This document shows positions 53,020 to 62,900 of a stretch of DNA of 64,000 nt, piece after piece. The stretch is taken from contig NZ_CP098805.1 in the NCBI RefSeq assembly GCF_023821985.2, positions 930,001 to 994,000 on the forward strand. The letters are read 5' to 3'. Each line of letters opens with the position of its first letter. Within the stretch, counting starts at the first letter, position 1. A program made the position numbers and the translations under genes. A model generated the notes under the pieces. The model was not told the DNA's origin. It was given only the letters and a program-made list of their open reading frames with translations, and searched no databases. The stretch comes from Dyadobacter chenhuakuii. Lineage in GTDB: Bacteria > Bacteroidota > Bacteroidia > Cytophagales > Spirosomataceae.

Positions 53020-53559
53020 ATGTTTGATGAATTGCTGAATCTGATAAAACAAAACGGACAACAGGCGGTTGTTGAAAATAACGAAGTGCCCAACGAGCAC
53101 AACGAAGCCGTAATGCAAGAGGCACAGACGTCCATAGTGGATGGTTTGAGTAACATAAAGGAGCCGGATCAGGTAAATAGTCTGTTCGAATCCGTGCGAA
53201 GCGGGCAGGCGGAAAGCAACCCGGCCGTGCAGCAGATGACAAATAATTTTTCCGGTAATATCATGCAAAAGTTCGGCATCAACGGAAGCACAGCGGCATC
53301 GATTGCCGCTGCAATTATTCCTGTTGTTCTTGCCAAAATGGCCAACAGAGGCGGCCAGGGCGGAGCAAGCGGGTTCGACTTAGGCGGACTTCTGGGCTCA
53401 CTCACCGGCGGAAAATTCGGCGGAGGCATGGGCGGAACCACTACATCATCCAGCGGCGGCTTAGGCGGAAACCTAGGCAGCATGGGCGCCAAGCTAGGCC
53501 TGGATAAGGATGGAGACGGAGATGTTGATCTGAATGATCTGACTAAGATGTTTAAGTAG
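53020..53559 (+). CDS. DUF937 protein with C-terminal EF-hand-like loop
   Basis: Protein of 179 residues. The N-terminal part follows DUF937 (MFDELLNLIKQNGQQAVVEN, NFSGNIMQKFGINGSTAASI, then AAAIIPVVLAKM). A Gly/Ser-rich linker (GGKFGGGMGGTTTSSSGG) joins it to a final loop, DKDGDGDVDLNDL, which has the spacing of a calcium-binding EF-hand (D at 1, 3, 5, 9 and 12). The function is unknown; calcium binding is inferred. Confidence 0.75.
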   Translation: MFDELLNLIKQNGQQAVVENNEVPNEHNEAVMQEAQTSIVDGLSNIKEPDQVNSLFESVRSGQAESNPAVQQMTNNFSGNIMQKFGINGSTAASIAAAIIPVVLAKMANRGGQGGASGFDLGGLLGSLTGGKFGGGMGGTTTSSSGGLGGNLGSMGAKLGLDKDGDGDVDLNDLTKMFK

Positions 53560-53602
53560 GGGGGAAGGCCTTGTCAGCTTGTGCGGATTGGTTGGTATAA
53601 AT

Positions 53603-53678
53603 CCCTGTCAGCCTGAGCGGAGCCGAAGGCGCGTTACCCAGGAGTAACGCGCCTTCGGCTCCGCTCAGGCTGACAGGG
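53603..53678. repeat. Long palindromic repeat, copy 2
   Basis: Perfect 35-bp arms (53603-53637 and 53644-53678) with a 6-nt loop. The core is shared with 46.7 kb, but where copy 2 differs in one arm the other arm carries the paired change. It lies between convergent genes (DUF937 and the Oar receptor) and can act as a terminator for both. Confidence 0.9.
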
Positions 53679-53704
53679 CTTTTAACATTAACATTTAACT
53701 TACA

Positions 53705-56700
53705 TTAAAACCCATATCTCAACCCAAGCTGGATCTGGTAGGGGTTACCATTCAGGCTGGATACTCCTGTTCCAGCTCCGATGTTGTATACGAACTGCTC
53801 TTTTGCGCGGTCGAAGCTTTTGATTGAGTAAAGATTTTGCTTACCCAGGTTTTTGCCTACACCCCAGTCGTGGTTCAATAGGTTGGCTACGTTGAAAATA
53901 TCAACAGACGCTTCTAATCCGTGGTCGCCGAAAAGTTTGAAACGTTTGGCGAGACGCAAGTCGAACACGCCATAGAAATCATTGATACCACCATTACGCT
54001 CGGCCATTTTGCCCATATCCCTTTTGATATAATCCTTGATGCTCTGCTCTGCGTCCGGGTTGTCAAGGATCGTCTGAATTCCTTTGCGGATGTATTCCGG
54101 CGTTTCAGGGCTGTTAGGATTATAGATGTAAGCCAGGTCGTTGGATGATACGAAGTCACCATTCATGTTACCGCTTACTGCCATCGAGTAACGCGTTCCG
54201 CCGATTCCGGAGTAACGCAAACCGATTGTTACACCATAAATGCTCGGCGCTGTTCCGTAAAATACAATTTTGCTGCGGAACTGGTTGTTGGCATAAGCCA
54301 TTTTGCTCAAATCACGTGGATCATCGGCAACCATCAAATCCAGTGTTGCTGTGTTGGCCACGTTTCCGTTGTAAGAAGTGTTGTCTTTCGAGTCATTCCA
54401 TGTGTAAGAAGCAGTGATCTGACCGTCTTTGAAATATCTGTAAGTTCCGTCGATAACAACTGCATACTGGTTTTTCTTGCCTTCGCTGTTCAATTCAAGC
54501 ACGCGACCTACGTTTTTGGTCTTGCGGCTGTTCAGCCAGTTGGTAGCGCCATTTTTTTCAGTAATCGTGTTAGCGGGCACATATACGCCCCGGTTAGCTT
54601 CTGCTGCGATGCGGAAGAAAGGATCTTCCACCATGTTGCGGTCTACATACATATAGTTGTTGCGCGCCCATGATGCATACCCGCTCACACCTACACGCAG
54701 ACGATCGCTGAAAAAGTGGTTGTAAGAGAAGTTAGTCTTATATACAACCGGAATTTTTGCGTCCTTGCTGTTCGTGTTGATTGTCACCAGTCTCTCGATG
54801 CCTTGAATATTGAAAAGCTCTGCACCTGGTGCCGTTGAAGGATCTGCACGGTAGCCCGGGAAGTTTGGTTTTGGAACCAGGTCACCCTGGATTTCGACCG
54901 AAGCAACCCTTGTTCCGTCAAACAACATATTGTTGATCATCGAGTAAGGATTCAAAGCCGAACCAAAAACACCCGCACCGAAACGAACGATATCCTTGCT
55001 TTGCTCATTTACGTCCCATGTAAATTGTACACGTGGCTGCAATTGCGTGGTGTTGATCACATTATCCGTGCGCAATCCCAGCTCGTCAAAAACCACCTGG
55101 CTGAAATTCGCTTTGTTCAGATATTGTGTGTTATCCAGACGCAGACCGGCCATCATTTCAAGACCAAGCGCCAGCTTTGTATCCATTTGTGCATAAACAC
55201 CTGTGCTCAAAGAATTAACAACATTGCTTGGATCGTCCAGTAAGTTGATTTCCCTTGCATAGCGGTAAGGCGTCTGGTTGGCAAAATTTTCAAGACCTGT
55301 GAAGTAAAAACGGCCGTTCATCTCGCTTCCGTAACGCGATTTCATGCGGTTATACATCAGGTCAAGGCCGAATGTAAAGTTGATCTTACCTGTGCTGTAA
55401 TAGAAGTTATCCACCAACTGAACCACCGTTCCTTTAAACCATTCAGGTGAGAAACGCTGACCACCGATCTGGATAGAAGTGTTGTAAGTGCTGGATCCTG
55501 CAACAGATTGTACGTTTTCAACGATCGCCCGGGGAATCCCGTCAGAAGGAAGCTCAGAGCTTGGAATGATCGCCTGATCTTCATAAAAATGCTGCAATTT
55601 CAGCTCATTGGTGATTTTCGGATTCACAATCGTCCGCAAAGACGCCATAATGCTGTTGTCAAATCTTTTACGGTCGATGTAGGATTCATAAGCATTGATA
55701 CCGCTGTTGTCACCTTCTGAAAGCGCGTCGTTTTCGATCACCATGTTGTTACGCAAAGTCAAAAGGTTTTTCGAATTCAGCTGCCAGTCGATCTTTGCGA
55801 AGATAGCGTCCGTTCCTTTTTTCTTTCCAAAAGCACCAAACTGCGGGTTGTTTGAAACACCATATTTGTCTCTGGCAATAGCCGAGAACTGATCAAGGGT
55901 TGCCTGCGTCACCTTGTTTGCCGCTTCATCCGCAGGCGACTGAATGTTGGCAATGTATAAAGGACGTGAGTCAGCCTGGTGATCCCATGCTACGAAGAAA
56001 TGCGCTTTGTCTTTTTTGATCGCGCCACCCAAAGAGGCACCATATTGATATGTAGAGAAATCCTGCACTCTCTTGTTTCCTCTCAAATCATAACCGCTTG
56101 AAAGCCAGTCGGTACGCATGAATGTAAACGCACTTCCCGAAAGCTTGTTCGTTCCTGACTTGGTAACAGTACTGATTGTACCACCACCTGAACGGCCCAT
56201 TGTTACGTCATATTCATTCGTTACCACCTTGAATTCACGGATCGCTTCCATAGAAATCGAGTAAGCACCCTGTGTAGAACCACCGGCGATTGTTCCCCTT
56301 GATGTCATACCATCCAATGTATAGTTGGTAGAAGAGGCAAGTTGTCCACCTAAGCTGCTTCCGTTGCTCAATGGAGAAAGGTCGATGAGCGAAGTAAAGT
56401 TTCGGCCGTTCACAGGCAGTTTTGCAATGTCCTTTGCCGTGATTGGCGTAGAGGCACCTAAGGTTACTACGGTGTTTTTCAGCGAATTGGCCTTGATATC
56501 AACGGCTTGCAATTCGTTAGCGCTGCTTTCCATGGCAAAGTTCAGTCTCAGCTGATCGCCCTGGTTGAGTGCGTATCCCGTTTTCTTTTGTTCTCCGAAA
56601 CCAATAAAAGAAACGGTGATGGAGTAAGGTGAGCCAAGCGGTAATTGCTTGATAATGTAGTCGCCATTCATATCCGTAACCGTACCCGCCTGGAAGCCGG

Positions 56701-56860
56701 TAGATTCATTTCTGACCAGAACGGTCGCGCCCGGGATCGGGCCAGCATTCACTTCAGAGACTTTCCCAATGATAGTTGCTTCGTTGCCCTGCGCATAAAG
56801 GCCGGCCGAACAGAAGATCATTGCGAATGCCACAATAAGTCCGGTAATTAATCGATTCAT
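53705..56860 (-). CDS. Oar-like TonB-dependent outer-membrane receptor
   Basis: Protein of 1051 residues with a signal peptide (MNRLITGLIVAFAMIFCSAG). A carboxypeptidase-regulatory domain follows (ATIIGKVSEVNAGPIPGATV), then a plug (VVTLGASTPITAKDIAKLPV NGRNF; TLDGMTSRGTIAGGSTQG; TMGRSGGGTISTVTKSGTNK) and a barrel that ends in YQIQLGLRYGF. This is the Oar/CirA-like type that works without a SusD partner; the substrate is unknown. It lies alone, under a promoter with a four-site 11-bp repeat that suggests phosphate-type control. Confidence 0.92.
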   Translation of the reverse strand: MNRLITGLIVAFAMIFCSAGLYAQGNEATIIGKVSEVNAGPIPGATVLVRNESTGFQAGTVTDMNGDYIIKQLPLGSPYSITVSFIGFGEQKKTGYALNQGDQLRLNFAMESSANELQAVDIKANSLKNTVVTLGASTPITAKDIAKLPVNGRNFTSLIDLSPLSNGSSLGGQLASSTNYTLDGMTSRGTIAGGSTQGAYSISMEAIREFKVVTNEYDVTMGRSGGGTISTVTKSGTNKLSGSAFTFMRTDWLSSGYDLRGNKRVQDFSTYQYGASLGGAIKKDKAHFFVAWDHQADSRPLYIANIQSPADEAANKVTQATLDQFSAIARDKYGVSNNPQFGAFGKKKGTDAIFAKIDWQLNSKNLLTLRNNMVIENDALSEGDNSGINAYESYIDRKRFDNSIMASLRTIVNPKITNELKLQHFYEDQAIIPSSELPSDGIPRAIVENVQSVAGSSTYNTSIQIGGQRFSPEWFKGTVVQLVDNFYYSTGKINFTFGLDLMYNRMKSRYGSEMNGRFYFTGLENFANQTPYRYAREINLLDDPSNVVNSLSTGVYAQMDTKLALGLEMMAGLRLDNTQYLNKANFSQVVFDELGLRTDNVINTTQLQPRVQFTWDVNEQSKDIVRFGAGVFGSALNPYSMINNMLFDGTRVASVEIQGDLVPKPNFPGYRADPSTAPGAELFNIQGIERLVTINTNSKDAKIPVVYKTNFSYNHFFSDRLRVGVSGYASWARNNYMYVDRNMVEDPFFRIAAEANRGVYVPANTITEKNGATNWLNSRKTKNVGRVLELNSEGKKNQYAVVIDGTYRYFKDGQITASYTWNDSKDNTSYNGNVANTATLDLMVADDPRDLSKMAYANNQFRSKIVFYGTAPSIYGVTIGLRYSGIGGTRYSMAVSGNMNGDFVSSNDLAYIYNPNSPETPEYIRKGIQTILDNPDAEQSIKDYIKRDMGKMAERNGGINDFYGVFDLRLAKRFKLFGDHGLEASVDIFNVANLLNHDWGVGKNLGKQNLYSIKSFDRAKEQFVYNIGAGTGVSSLNGNPYQIQLGLRYGF

Positions 56861-56936
56861 TTTTTGGTGAGTTAATTGAGTAATAGTTGTGATTGGATAA
56901 AATTCGCCTCGTCAGGGCAGGGAGGTTTAACGCCCG

Positions 56937-56944
56937 CAAAAGTA
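56937..56944 (-). promoter_or_regulatory. -7 box of the Oar receptor promoter
   Basis: On the minus strand this is TACTTTTG, an exact match to the Bacteroidota -7 consensus TAnnTTTG. No -33 TTTG is obvious; the four-site TTAA array occupies that place, as in activator-dependent promoters. Confidence 0.6.
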
Positions 56945-56953
56945 GACAGGCAA

Positions 56954-56994
56954 TGTTAAGGCTGTGTTAAGGGTGGATTAACCAATAATTAACC
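56954..56994 (-). promoter_or_regulatory. Four TTAA half-sites at exact 11-bp steps (pho-box-like array)
   Basis: TTAA occurs at 56956, 56967, 56978 and 56989. On the minus strand two distal GGTTAAT and two proximal CCTTAACA half-sites run toward the Oar gene; the proximal pair is TTAACA-N5-TTAACA, the spacing known for PhoB/PhoP-family sites. The proximal site is 10 bp from the -7 box. Divergently the PPC gene at 57096 could also be affected. Confidence 0.7.
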
Positions 56995-57095
56995 TTCTGG
57001 GTGGTCGCGATGAATGTGGGAAATAATAGTTTCACGCCGGTTTGCGGCACAGTTATTTGATGGCGGGACGTATTCAACCAACCGATATCTCAGCT

Positions 57096-57590
57096 ATGCA
57101 GATCATAACGTTTCTTTCGCTGCTGCTCTTTTTTTCTGTTTTAAAAACCAATTCAAACGCCCAGGAAATTCCTAAATACGTGAAAGTGCCAGCTGGCTTT
57201 CTAATGGTCCTTCGGCAGGGGGATGATGTTTTTGCTGAATTGGAAAAGCTAGCCGAGAAAGAAAAAGTCCCTTCTGCAAACCTGAGCGGAATGGGTTTCG
57301 TAAATGTGAAATTCGGTTTCTTCAACTTTGATACGAAGGAGTACGATCCAAAGGAATTCAAAGATGTGGAGCTTGCCTCCATGAGCGGCTCCCTCGCCTG
57401 GAAAGAAGGAAAGCCGTCCCTGCATTGTCACGGAACCGTCACTGGAAAAGACTTCACCGCTCATGGTGGCCATATGCTCGGCGCCACAGTTAGCACCGGC
57501 TCCGTCGAGATCATCATCATCGTCCACGACAAAAGACTAGAACGCGTCACCGAACAGCCGCTGGGGGCGAATGTGCTTCGTTTGGATTGA
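57096..57590 (+). CDS. Exported PPC (DUF296) domain protein
   Basis: Protein of 164 residues from ATG 57096, giving a signal peptide (MQIITFLSLLLFFSVLKTNS); the longer frame starts at TTG. The PPC fold shows FLMVLRQGDDVFAELEKLAE, VPSANLSGMGFVNVKFGFFN and the metal-type segment HCHGTVTGKDFTAHGGHMLG. PPC domains usually occur in AT-hook DNA-binding proteins, so an exported single-domain form is less common. Function unknown. It diverges from the Oar receptor. Confidence 0.8.
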   Translation: MQIITFLSLLLFFSVLKTNSNAQEIPKYVKVPAGFLMVLRQGDDVFAELEKLAEKEKVPSANLSGMGFVNVKFGFFNFDTKEYDPKEFKDVELASMSGSLAWKEGKPSLHCHGTVTGKDFTAHGGHMLGATVSTGSVEIIIIVHDKRLERVTEQPLGANVLRLD

Positions 57591-57666
57591 GGCTGGATTT
57601 GCTCATTTTTTTTATCAGTTCTTTATGCTTGTTTTTTGTATGCAGCGCCTGAATGCATTACTCCCC

Positions 57667-57703
57667 GCACCGCGGCAGCGCTTTGCACCAAGCCTGTAAC
57701 ATC
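57667..57703. repeat. 37-bp direct repeat, copy 1, right of the PPC gene
   Basis: The sequence starts GCACCGCGGCAGCGCTTTGC and matches 59543-59579 at 32 of 37 positions in the same orientation. The two copies flank the YadA/S74 gene. Confidence 0.5.
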
Positions 57704-57705
57704 AT

Positions 57706-57737
57706 TGAAGCGGATTGCAACATGCAATTCCGCTTCA
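57706..57737. other. Hairpin between convergent genes
   Basis: TGAAGCGGATTGCA (57706-57719) pairs with TGCAATTCCGCTTCA (57723-57737), with one bulged base and a 3-nt loop. It has no T run, so it is a hairpin repeat or weak terminator rather than a classic one. Confidence 0.5.
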
Positions 57738-57771
57738 TGTAACTGTCCGCATGAACCTCATGCAGGCTTTT

Positions 57772-59427
57772 TCATTTAGCAATAGTTTGCGTTATTTTAT
57801 TCGTTTTAGTGTACTTTGCTTCTAGATCATCCAATCGTAGGGCAAGGTTTTGTAATATAGATAGCTCCATTTCCAAAGCCGCAATTTTGACAGTCTGTTT
57901 TTCTAATTGTTGGATTTTAGTTTGAAGTTCCTTGGTGGACTCTATCAAATGGGGAATTAGCCCAATGTAATTAACCGACTTGTAGCCGCTTTTATTCGTA
58001 GAAACCAGTTCCGGAAAGTATTCTTCAACTTCTTGAGCGATTAGGCCGGTTTGAAGGTTTTGATCTTTTGCTTGTTCCTTCCAATTATAATGATAGCCCT
58101 GCAATTTGTTGATTTTGTGTAAGCTATTTTCGAATGCTGTAATGTTGATTTTTAAGCGGCGATCAGATGTTTGAATCAGGTTGCCATTTAGATAACCATT
58201 GCCTTGCGTATTAACCCAGAATTTCCAGCCTTTCAAATATAAACCTATCTCGTCATCATTAACAAGTCCAACGAAACCATCAGCCTGGTCCTCAGAATTG
58301 TCAAAGTAAATTCCGGCAGTCTCGCCATTATCACGAATCCGTGCGCGACCACCAACATCCAGCAAGTATTGCGGAGTTAGGACATCACTTCCAATCCCTA
58401 CGTTTCCATTTCTTAATACGGTCAATGCATTACTACGATTCTGATCCGAAGTGCCATTTCCTACCTGAAATATTCGGTCACCGGGTTGCGCAACAGCAGG
58501 GTGCGGCAGGTCGCTATCTGAATTCCAAACACCAGTCGTAACGCCGTATAATGCTTTTGCCAAAGCCTTGTAACCAACTGCCATTGAGCAAAATCCTTCT
58601 GCCTTAGCGCTGAATCCTATTGCCGTAGCATATGAACCTGGTGCATACGCACCTGAGCCTATTGCAGTACTGGCATAGCCCTTAGCCTGACCTGCGCCAA
58701 TACTAACAGCTTGCTCTGCTCCACTTTGCGATCCTAAACCAATCGCTATGGAATTTGCAGTCAACGCTTTTGCATTCTCACCAACAGCGAAAGAGTTTTT
58801 CCCAAAAGCAAGACTCTGGCCAAATGCAGTGGAGTTTTCACCGATATTAGCCTCTTTCCAATCTCCAAGGTTGCCAGCCCGAAATGCGGCCTTTTTAGGA
58901 TACCAGATCAACCTCGCTCCTAGTCCAACATCCGGAAGGGTGCCACCAGACCCAACCATACCCCTCAAAACTATTGGGTCATCATTCTTTAAACGATCTG
59001 CTTCTTCGGCGTGCAAGGCATAAGGCACGCTAACCAGTTGCGAAGTTCCGATGTCAACAAAATTATTCCCACCCGCTGGGTCGAGTTCTATTTGGAGATA
59101 ATACATGGATGATTTCCAATCGATGGCACTCAAATCGCCACCAGCGCTTCCAACGGAAACATTAAAAATACCCTCTGAATTAGTTTTAGGACTATGTTCT
59201 TCTTGAAAATCTTGCTGTCCCTGCGGAGTTGCTTCGTGAATGGTGAAACGAACCTTTACAGTTTGATTTCTGATTGATTCACCGGCTCCGTTGCGGGCAA
59301 TTCCTTGAAAATTAAATTGCTGCGGTGCCTGGGCAAATGAAAAAATGGATTGGCAAATTGAAAGGATAGTGATGCAAATTGCCAGCGTTGAAATCCTCGG
59401 TTGGATGGTAAAGCTTTTTGTTTTCAT
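57772..59427 (-). CDS. Exported YadA-head / S74 intramolecular chaperone protein
   Basis: Protein of 551 residues from ATG 59427, which gives a signal peptide (ISTLAICITILSICQSIFSF); an ATG nine codons earlier is possible. Order of domains: an N-terminal strand-rich module (VKVRFTIHEATPQGQQDFQE), YadA-type head repeats (AFGQSLAFGKNSFAVGENAK, SIAIGLGSQSGAEQAVSIG), and a Peptidase_S74 chaperone (SDRRLKINITAFENSLHKIN, QTGLIAQEVEEYFPEL, VNYIGLIPHLIEST), then a coiled coil. The S74 domain drives trimer folding and is cleaved off in phage tail spikes. A trimeric surface or extracellular fibre is inferred. Confidence 0.85.
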   Translation of the reverse strand: MKTKSFTIQPRISTLAICITILSICQSIFSFAQAPQQFNFQGIARNGAGESIRNQTVKVRFTIHEATPQGQQDFQEEHSPKTNSEGIFNVSVGSAGGDLSAIDWKSSMYYLQIELDPAGGNNFVDIGTSQLVSVPYALHAEEADRLKNDDPIVLRGMVGSGGTLPDVGLGARLIWYPKKAAFRAGNLGDWKEANIGENSTAFGQSLAFGKNSFAVGENAKALTANSIAIGLGSQSGAEQAVSIGAGQAKGYASTAIGSGAYAPGSYATAIGFSAKAEGFCSMAVGYKALAKALYGVTTGVWNSDSDLPHPAVAQPGDRIFQVGNGTSDQNRSNALTVLRNGNVGIGSDVLTPQYLLDVGGRARIRDNGETAGIYFDNSEDQADGFVGLVNDDEIGLYLKGWKFWVNTQGNGYLNGNLIQTSDRRLKINITAFENSLHKINKLQGYHYNWKEQAKDQNLQTGLIAQEVEEYFPELVSTNKSGYKSVNYIGLIPHLIESTKELQTKIQQLEKQTVKIAALEMELSILQNLALRLDDLEAKYTKTNKITQTIAK

Positions 59428-59542
59428 TTTAACAACTGAATTATGATGGGACATGAAACATTGCTGTAAACGTTGTAACGAGAAATCATTAAAACGCAAA
59501 CCGTATTTCAAGTGGGGAGTTTGAATGAACTAACGGTTAAAA

Positions 59543-59579
59543 GCACCGCAGCAGTGCTTTCCACCAAGCCAGTAACTTC
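59543..59579. repeat. 37-bp direct repeat, copy 2
   Basis: Matches 57667-57703 at 32 of 37 positions. Read on the minus strand, both copies could encode a similar short peptide end (AWWKALLRC and AWCKALPRC, then stop after 2-3 codons), so they may be remnants of a duplicated gene end. Confidence 0.5.
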
Positions 59580-59839
59580 TCACTTAGTTCGTCCCGCTTC
59601 TGACCATTGCCGGATACAAGGTTGTTGGTGTCGGCTGGATCTTTGTTAAGGTTGATTTGGATTTAGGTTTGCCAGAGTCTCTGCAATAAATAAAAGGAGT
59701 TCGCATGAAATCCGTGCGAGATGCTTCGTAGTTATAGCATGTTATTGTCTGGTAGTTAGCAGCAGCAATCAATGAATAAGACAAATAAAATTATTATTCT
59801 ATAAATTCGATAGAGATTAGATATTTAATCCCTTTTTAA

Positions 59840-59847
59840 TAAATTTG
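59840..59847 (+). promoter_or_regulatory. -7-like box before susC 2
   Basis: TAAATTTG matches TAnnTTTG and lies 64 bp before the ATG at 59912. No clear -33 box is seen. Confidence 0.35.
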
Positions 59848-59911
59848 TGCAGGAATTGTGAACGCCTGGTGCGTTGAACTTAACATTACTCATCTTACTA
59901 AAATACAATTC

Positions 59912-62900
59912 ATGAAAACAAGATTTCTATATCTGTTATTCCTGACGTTTCTCGCGACGGGATCTGTCATTGCCCAGCAAAGGGTCATAAGCGGTATCAT
60001 CACGGATGCCAATGACGGCTCGCCGCTTCCCGGTGCATCGGTGGCGGTAAAGGGAACCTCGTCGGGAACGCTTTCCGATGCAGACGGTGCTTTCAGTTTA
60101 AGCGTCAACGACGATGCGGCTATCCTCGTCGTTTCTTTTATCGGTTACCTGGCCCAGGATGTGGCGATTGGCAATGGTGATAAAATTGCCGTTGCATTGA
60201 AAGCCGACACCCGGATCCTGAACGAAGTGGTGGTGACAGCACTCGGGATCTCGCGGGAGAAGCGGGCATTGGGTTATGCCGTCCAGGAAGTGAAAGGTGA
60301 GGCGTTGCAAACGCGTCCTACCAATGCATTGAGCGCGCTTTCTGGTAAAGTGGCTGGCTTGCAGGTTGTTACCTCAGGTGGTAACATGGGTGGTTCGTCT
60401 CGTGTGCTTTTGCGTGGTGTGAATTCTATTTCTGGAAATAACCAGCCCTTATATGTGATCGACGGAACGCCAATCGACAATGCGGACCTGAACAGTGCGG
60501 CTACCAGCTCGGGAAGCGGCGGAAAGGACGTGGGAAACATGATCCAGGACCTTAACCCGGATGATATCGAGAACATTTCGGTGCTGAAAGGACCTTCGGC
60601 GGCTGCACTTTATGGAACCAGGGCGGCGAACGGGGTCATTTTGATCACAACCAAAAAGGGAAAAGAAAACAGCAAGGTTAACATTACGCTGAACACGGGC
60701 ATCGAATTTGAGCAGATCGTGCGGTTGCCCAAGCGTCAGAAATTATATGGCGGCGGTTTTTCAAGCACATTTCAGCAGGCGAACATTGGCGGCAAAGATT
60801 ACAACATTGCAGAATATGCCGTAGACGAAAGCTGGGGGCCGAAGCTGGACGGAACGCCCGTGCTGCATTGGTATAACCTGGATCCTGAAAATACGGCGGA
60901 TTACCTGAACCCGCAGCCATGGAGTTATCCTAAAAACGACGTGCATACATTCTTTGAAACGGGAGTTGCCAATACCAACAGCCTTTCCGTAAGCGGCGGG
61001 AATGCGAACTCGACTTACAGGCTTTCCTATACCAATAAAAATGTAAAGGGAACGGTGCCGAATTCTTCGTTGAAAAGAAATTCGATCAACTTTTCAGGAT
61101 CGACGCAACTGGGTAAGTTGAAGGTTTACAACAATTTTAATTATATCAAAAACCAGTCAACGGGCCGGCCATGGACGGGTGCTACGAACAGGAACATTAT
61201 CCTGGAAGCATTCCAGTGGGGCGCCGTGCAGGTGGATTACGAAAAGCTGAAAAACTATAAGAGGGCCGACGGAACGCAGATTTTATGGAACCGCAGCGGC
61301 TATCAGAACACGCCTGCGGGAGAGGCTGCCAAGTTCATCGATAACCCATACTGGTCGGCATACGAAAGTTACCTGGACGAAAACCGCGACCGTTTTTATG
61401 GTAACGTGGGCCTGGTTTACGACGTGAACAGCTGGCTGAAAGTGAGCGGAAAAGTGAATGCGGATGTTTATAATTACCAATATCAGGACCGCATTGCGGT
61501 GTATTCTCGTACGCAGTCGCAATACCAGGAGTATATCAATAATTTCAGCGAGTTCAACTATGAGCTGCTTGCTTCGGCTAACAAAAGCTGGGGTGATATC
61601 TCACTGAATGTGAACGCGGGAGGTAACATTATGAGCCAGAAACGCCGTGTGAGCGACGCTGTAACACAAGGTGGATTAATCATTCCTGAATATTACAACC
61701 TTAAAAATGCAAGCTCTGTTCTGGTGAATTCCAATGCTTACCGCAAGCAGATCAACTCACTTTTTGCGAGTTTCTCCCTGGGTTGGAAAAGTTTGCTTTT
61801 TGTAGACGGAACATTGCGTAACGACTGGTCGTCTACATTGCCGGTTGCCAGAAATTCCTTTGCATATCCTTCATTAACAACCAGTTTGATCCTCAGCGAG
61901 CTGAACGGGATCGAAGATTGGACTTGGCTTGACTTTGCGAAAGTTCGTCTGGGCTGGGCGCAGGTGGGTAATGACACGGACCCATACCAGTTGCAGCGTG
62001 CCTATGAAGCTTCGCAGTCATTTGACGGATTGGCTTCTTACAAACTGCCTACGCAGCTCAACAACCAGGCTTTGAAACCTGAGATCACAAGCTCCTGGGA
62101 AACGGGTCTGAGCGTTCAGGCATTTAAGAACAGGGTAGGGTTGGACGTGACTTATTATGATAACGTGAGCCGCAACCAGATCATTAACATTCCCGTTTCT
62201 TCGGCATTTGGATATGATTCCAAGGTGATTAATGCAGGTAAGATCAACAACAAAGGGGTGGAAGTAACATTAACCGGCACGCCGATCCGGCAGAACGGTT
62301 TTGAATGGAATTCGAGCCTGAACTGGTCGCGCAACCGCAATAAGGTGATTTCGCTTGCGCCGGGTGTAAACACATTCCAGCTGGCCAACAGCCTGGTAAC
62401 ATTGGTTGCGCGGGAAGGGCAGCCTTACGGGCAGATATTGGGGAATGATTTCATTTATGCAGCCGATGGCCAGAAAGTCATTAATGCGGACGGAACTTAC
62501 GACCGCGGCCAGCAACTGACGCCGCTAGGAAGTGTTTTACCAAAATATCTTTTCGGTTTCCAGAACAGCTTTACCTATAAGAACTTCAACCTGGGCTTCC
62601 TAGTGGATGGCCGAGTAGGTGGAAAATTCTTCTCGCAAACCTATAAGGTGGGTATGTATGCCGGCGTCCTGGACAAAACGGCTGCCAACAATGTGCGTGA
62701 AACCGGCGTGGTGCTGGAGGGTGTGAAAGGAACAGTGAAATACAATGCAGACGGCTCCTACGAAGTTACTAACACAACGCAAAACGACACACGCATCACT
62801 GCACAAGCCTGGGCGCGTGGCGAATACAGCGGCCCGACGCCCCAGACGATCTTCGATGCAACATTTGTAAAGCTGAGAGAAGTTACATTCGGTTATAGCC

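Larger units (their letters stand above)
59428..59911. other. Divergent intergenic region
   Basis: 484 bp between the S74 gene and susC 2. It holds the second 37-bp repeat (59543-59579), AT-rich sequence, and a -7-like box before susC 2. A 66-codon frame on the minus strand (59584-59784) has no convincing coding features. Confidence 0.5.

Noticed and set aside
59584..59784. 66-codon frame on the minus strand in the intergenic region
   Set aside because: No conserved motif, and a composition like the AT-rich background.
59825..59839. Two TTAA at an 11-bp step before susC 2
   Set aside because: Only two sites in an AT-rich stretch, without the TTAACA form; likely chance, unlike the array at 56954.
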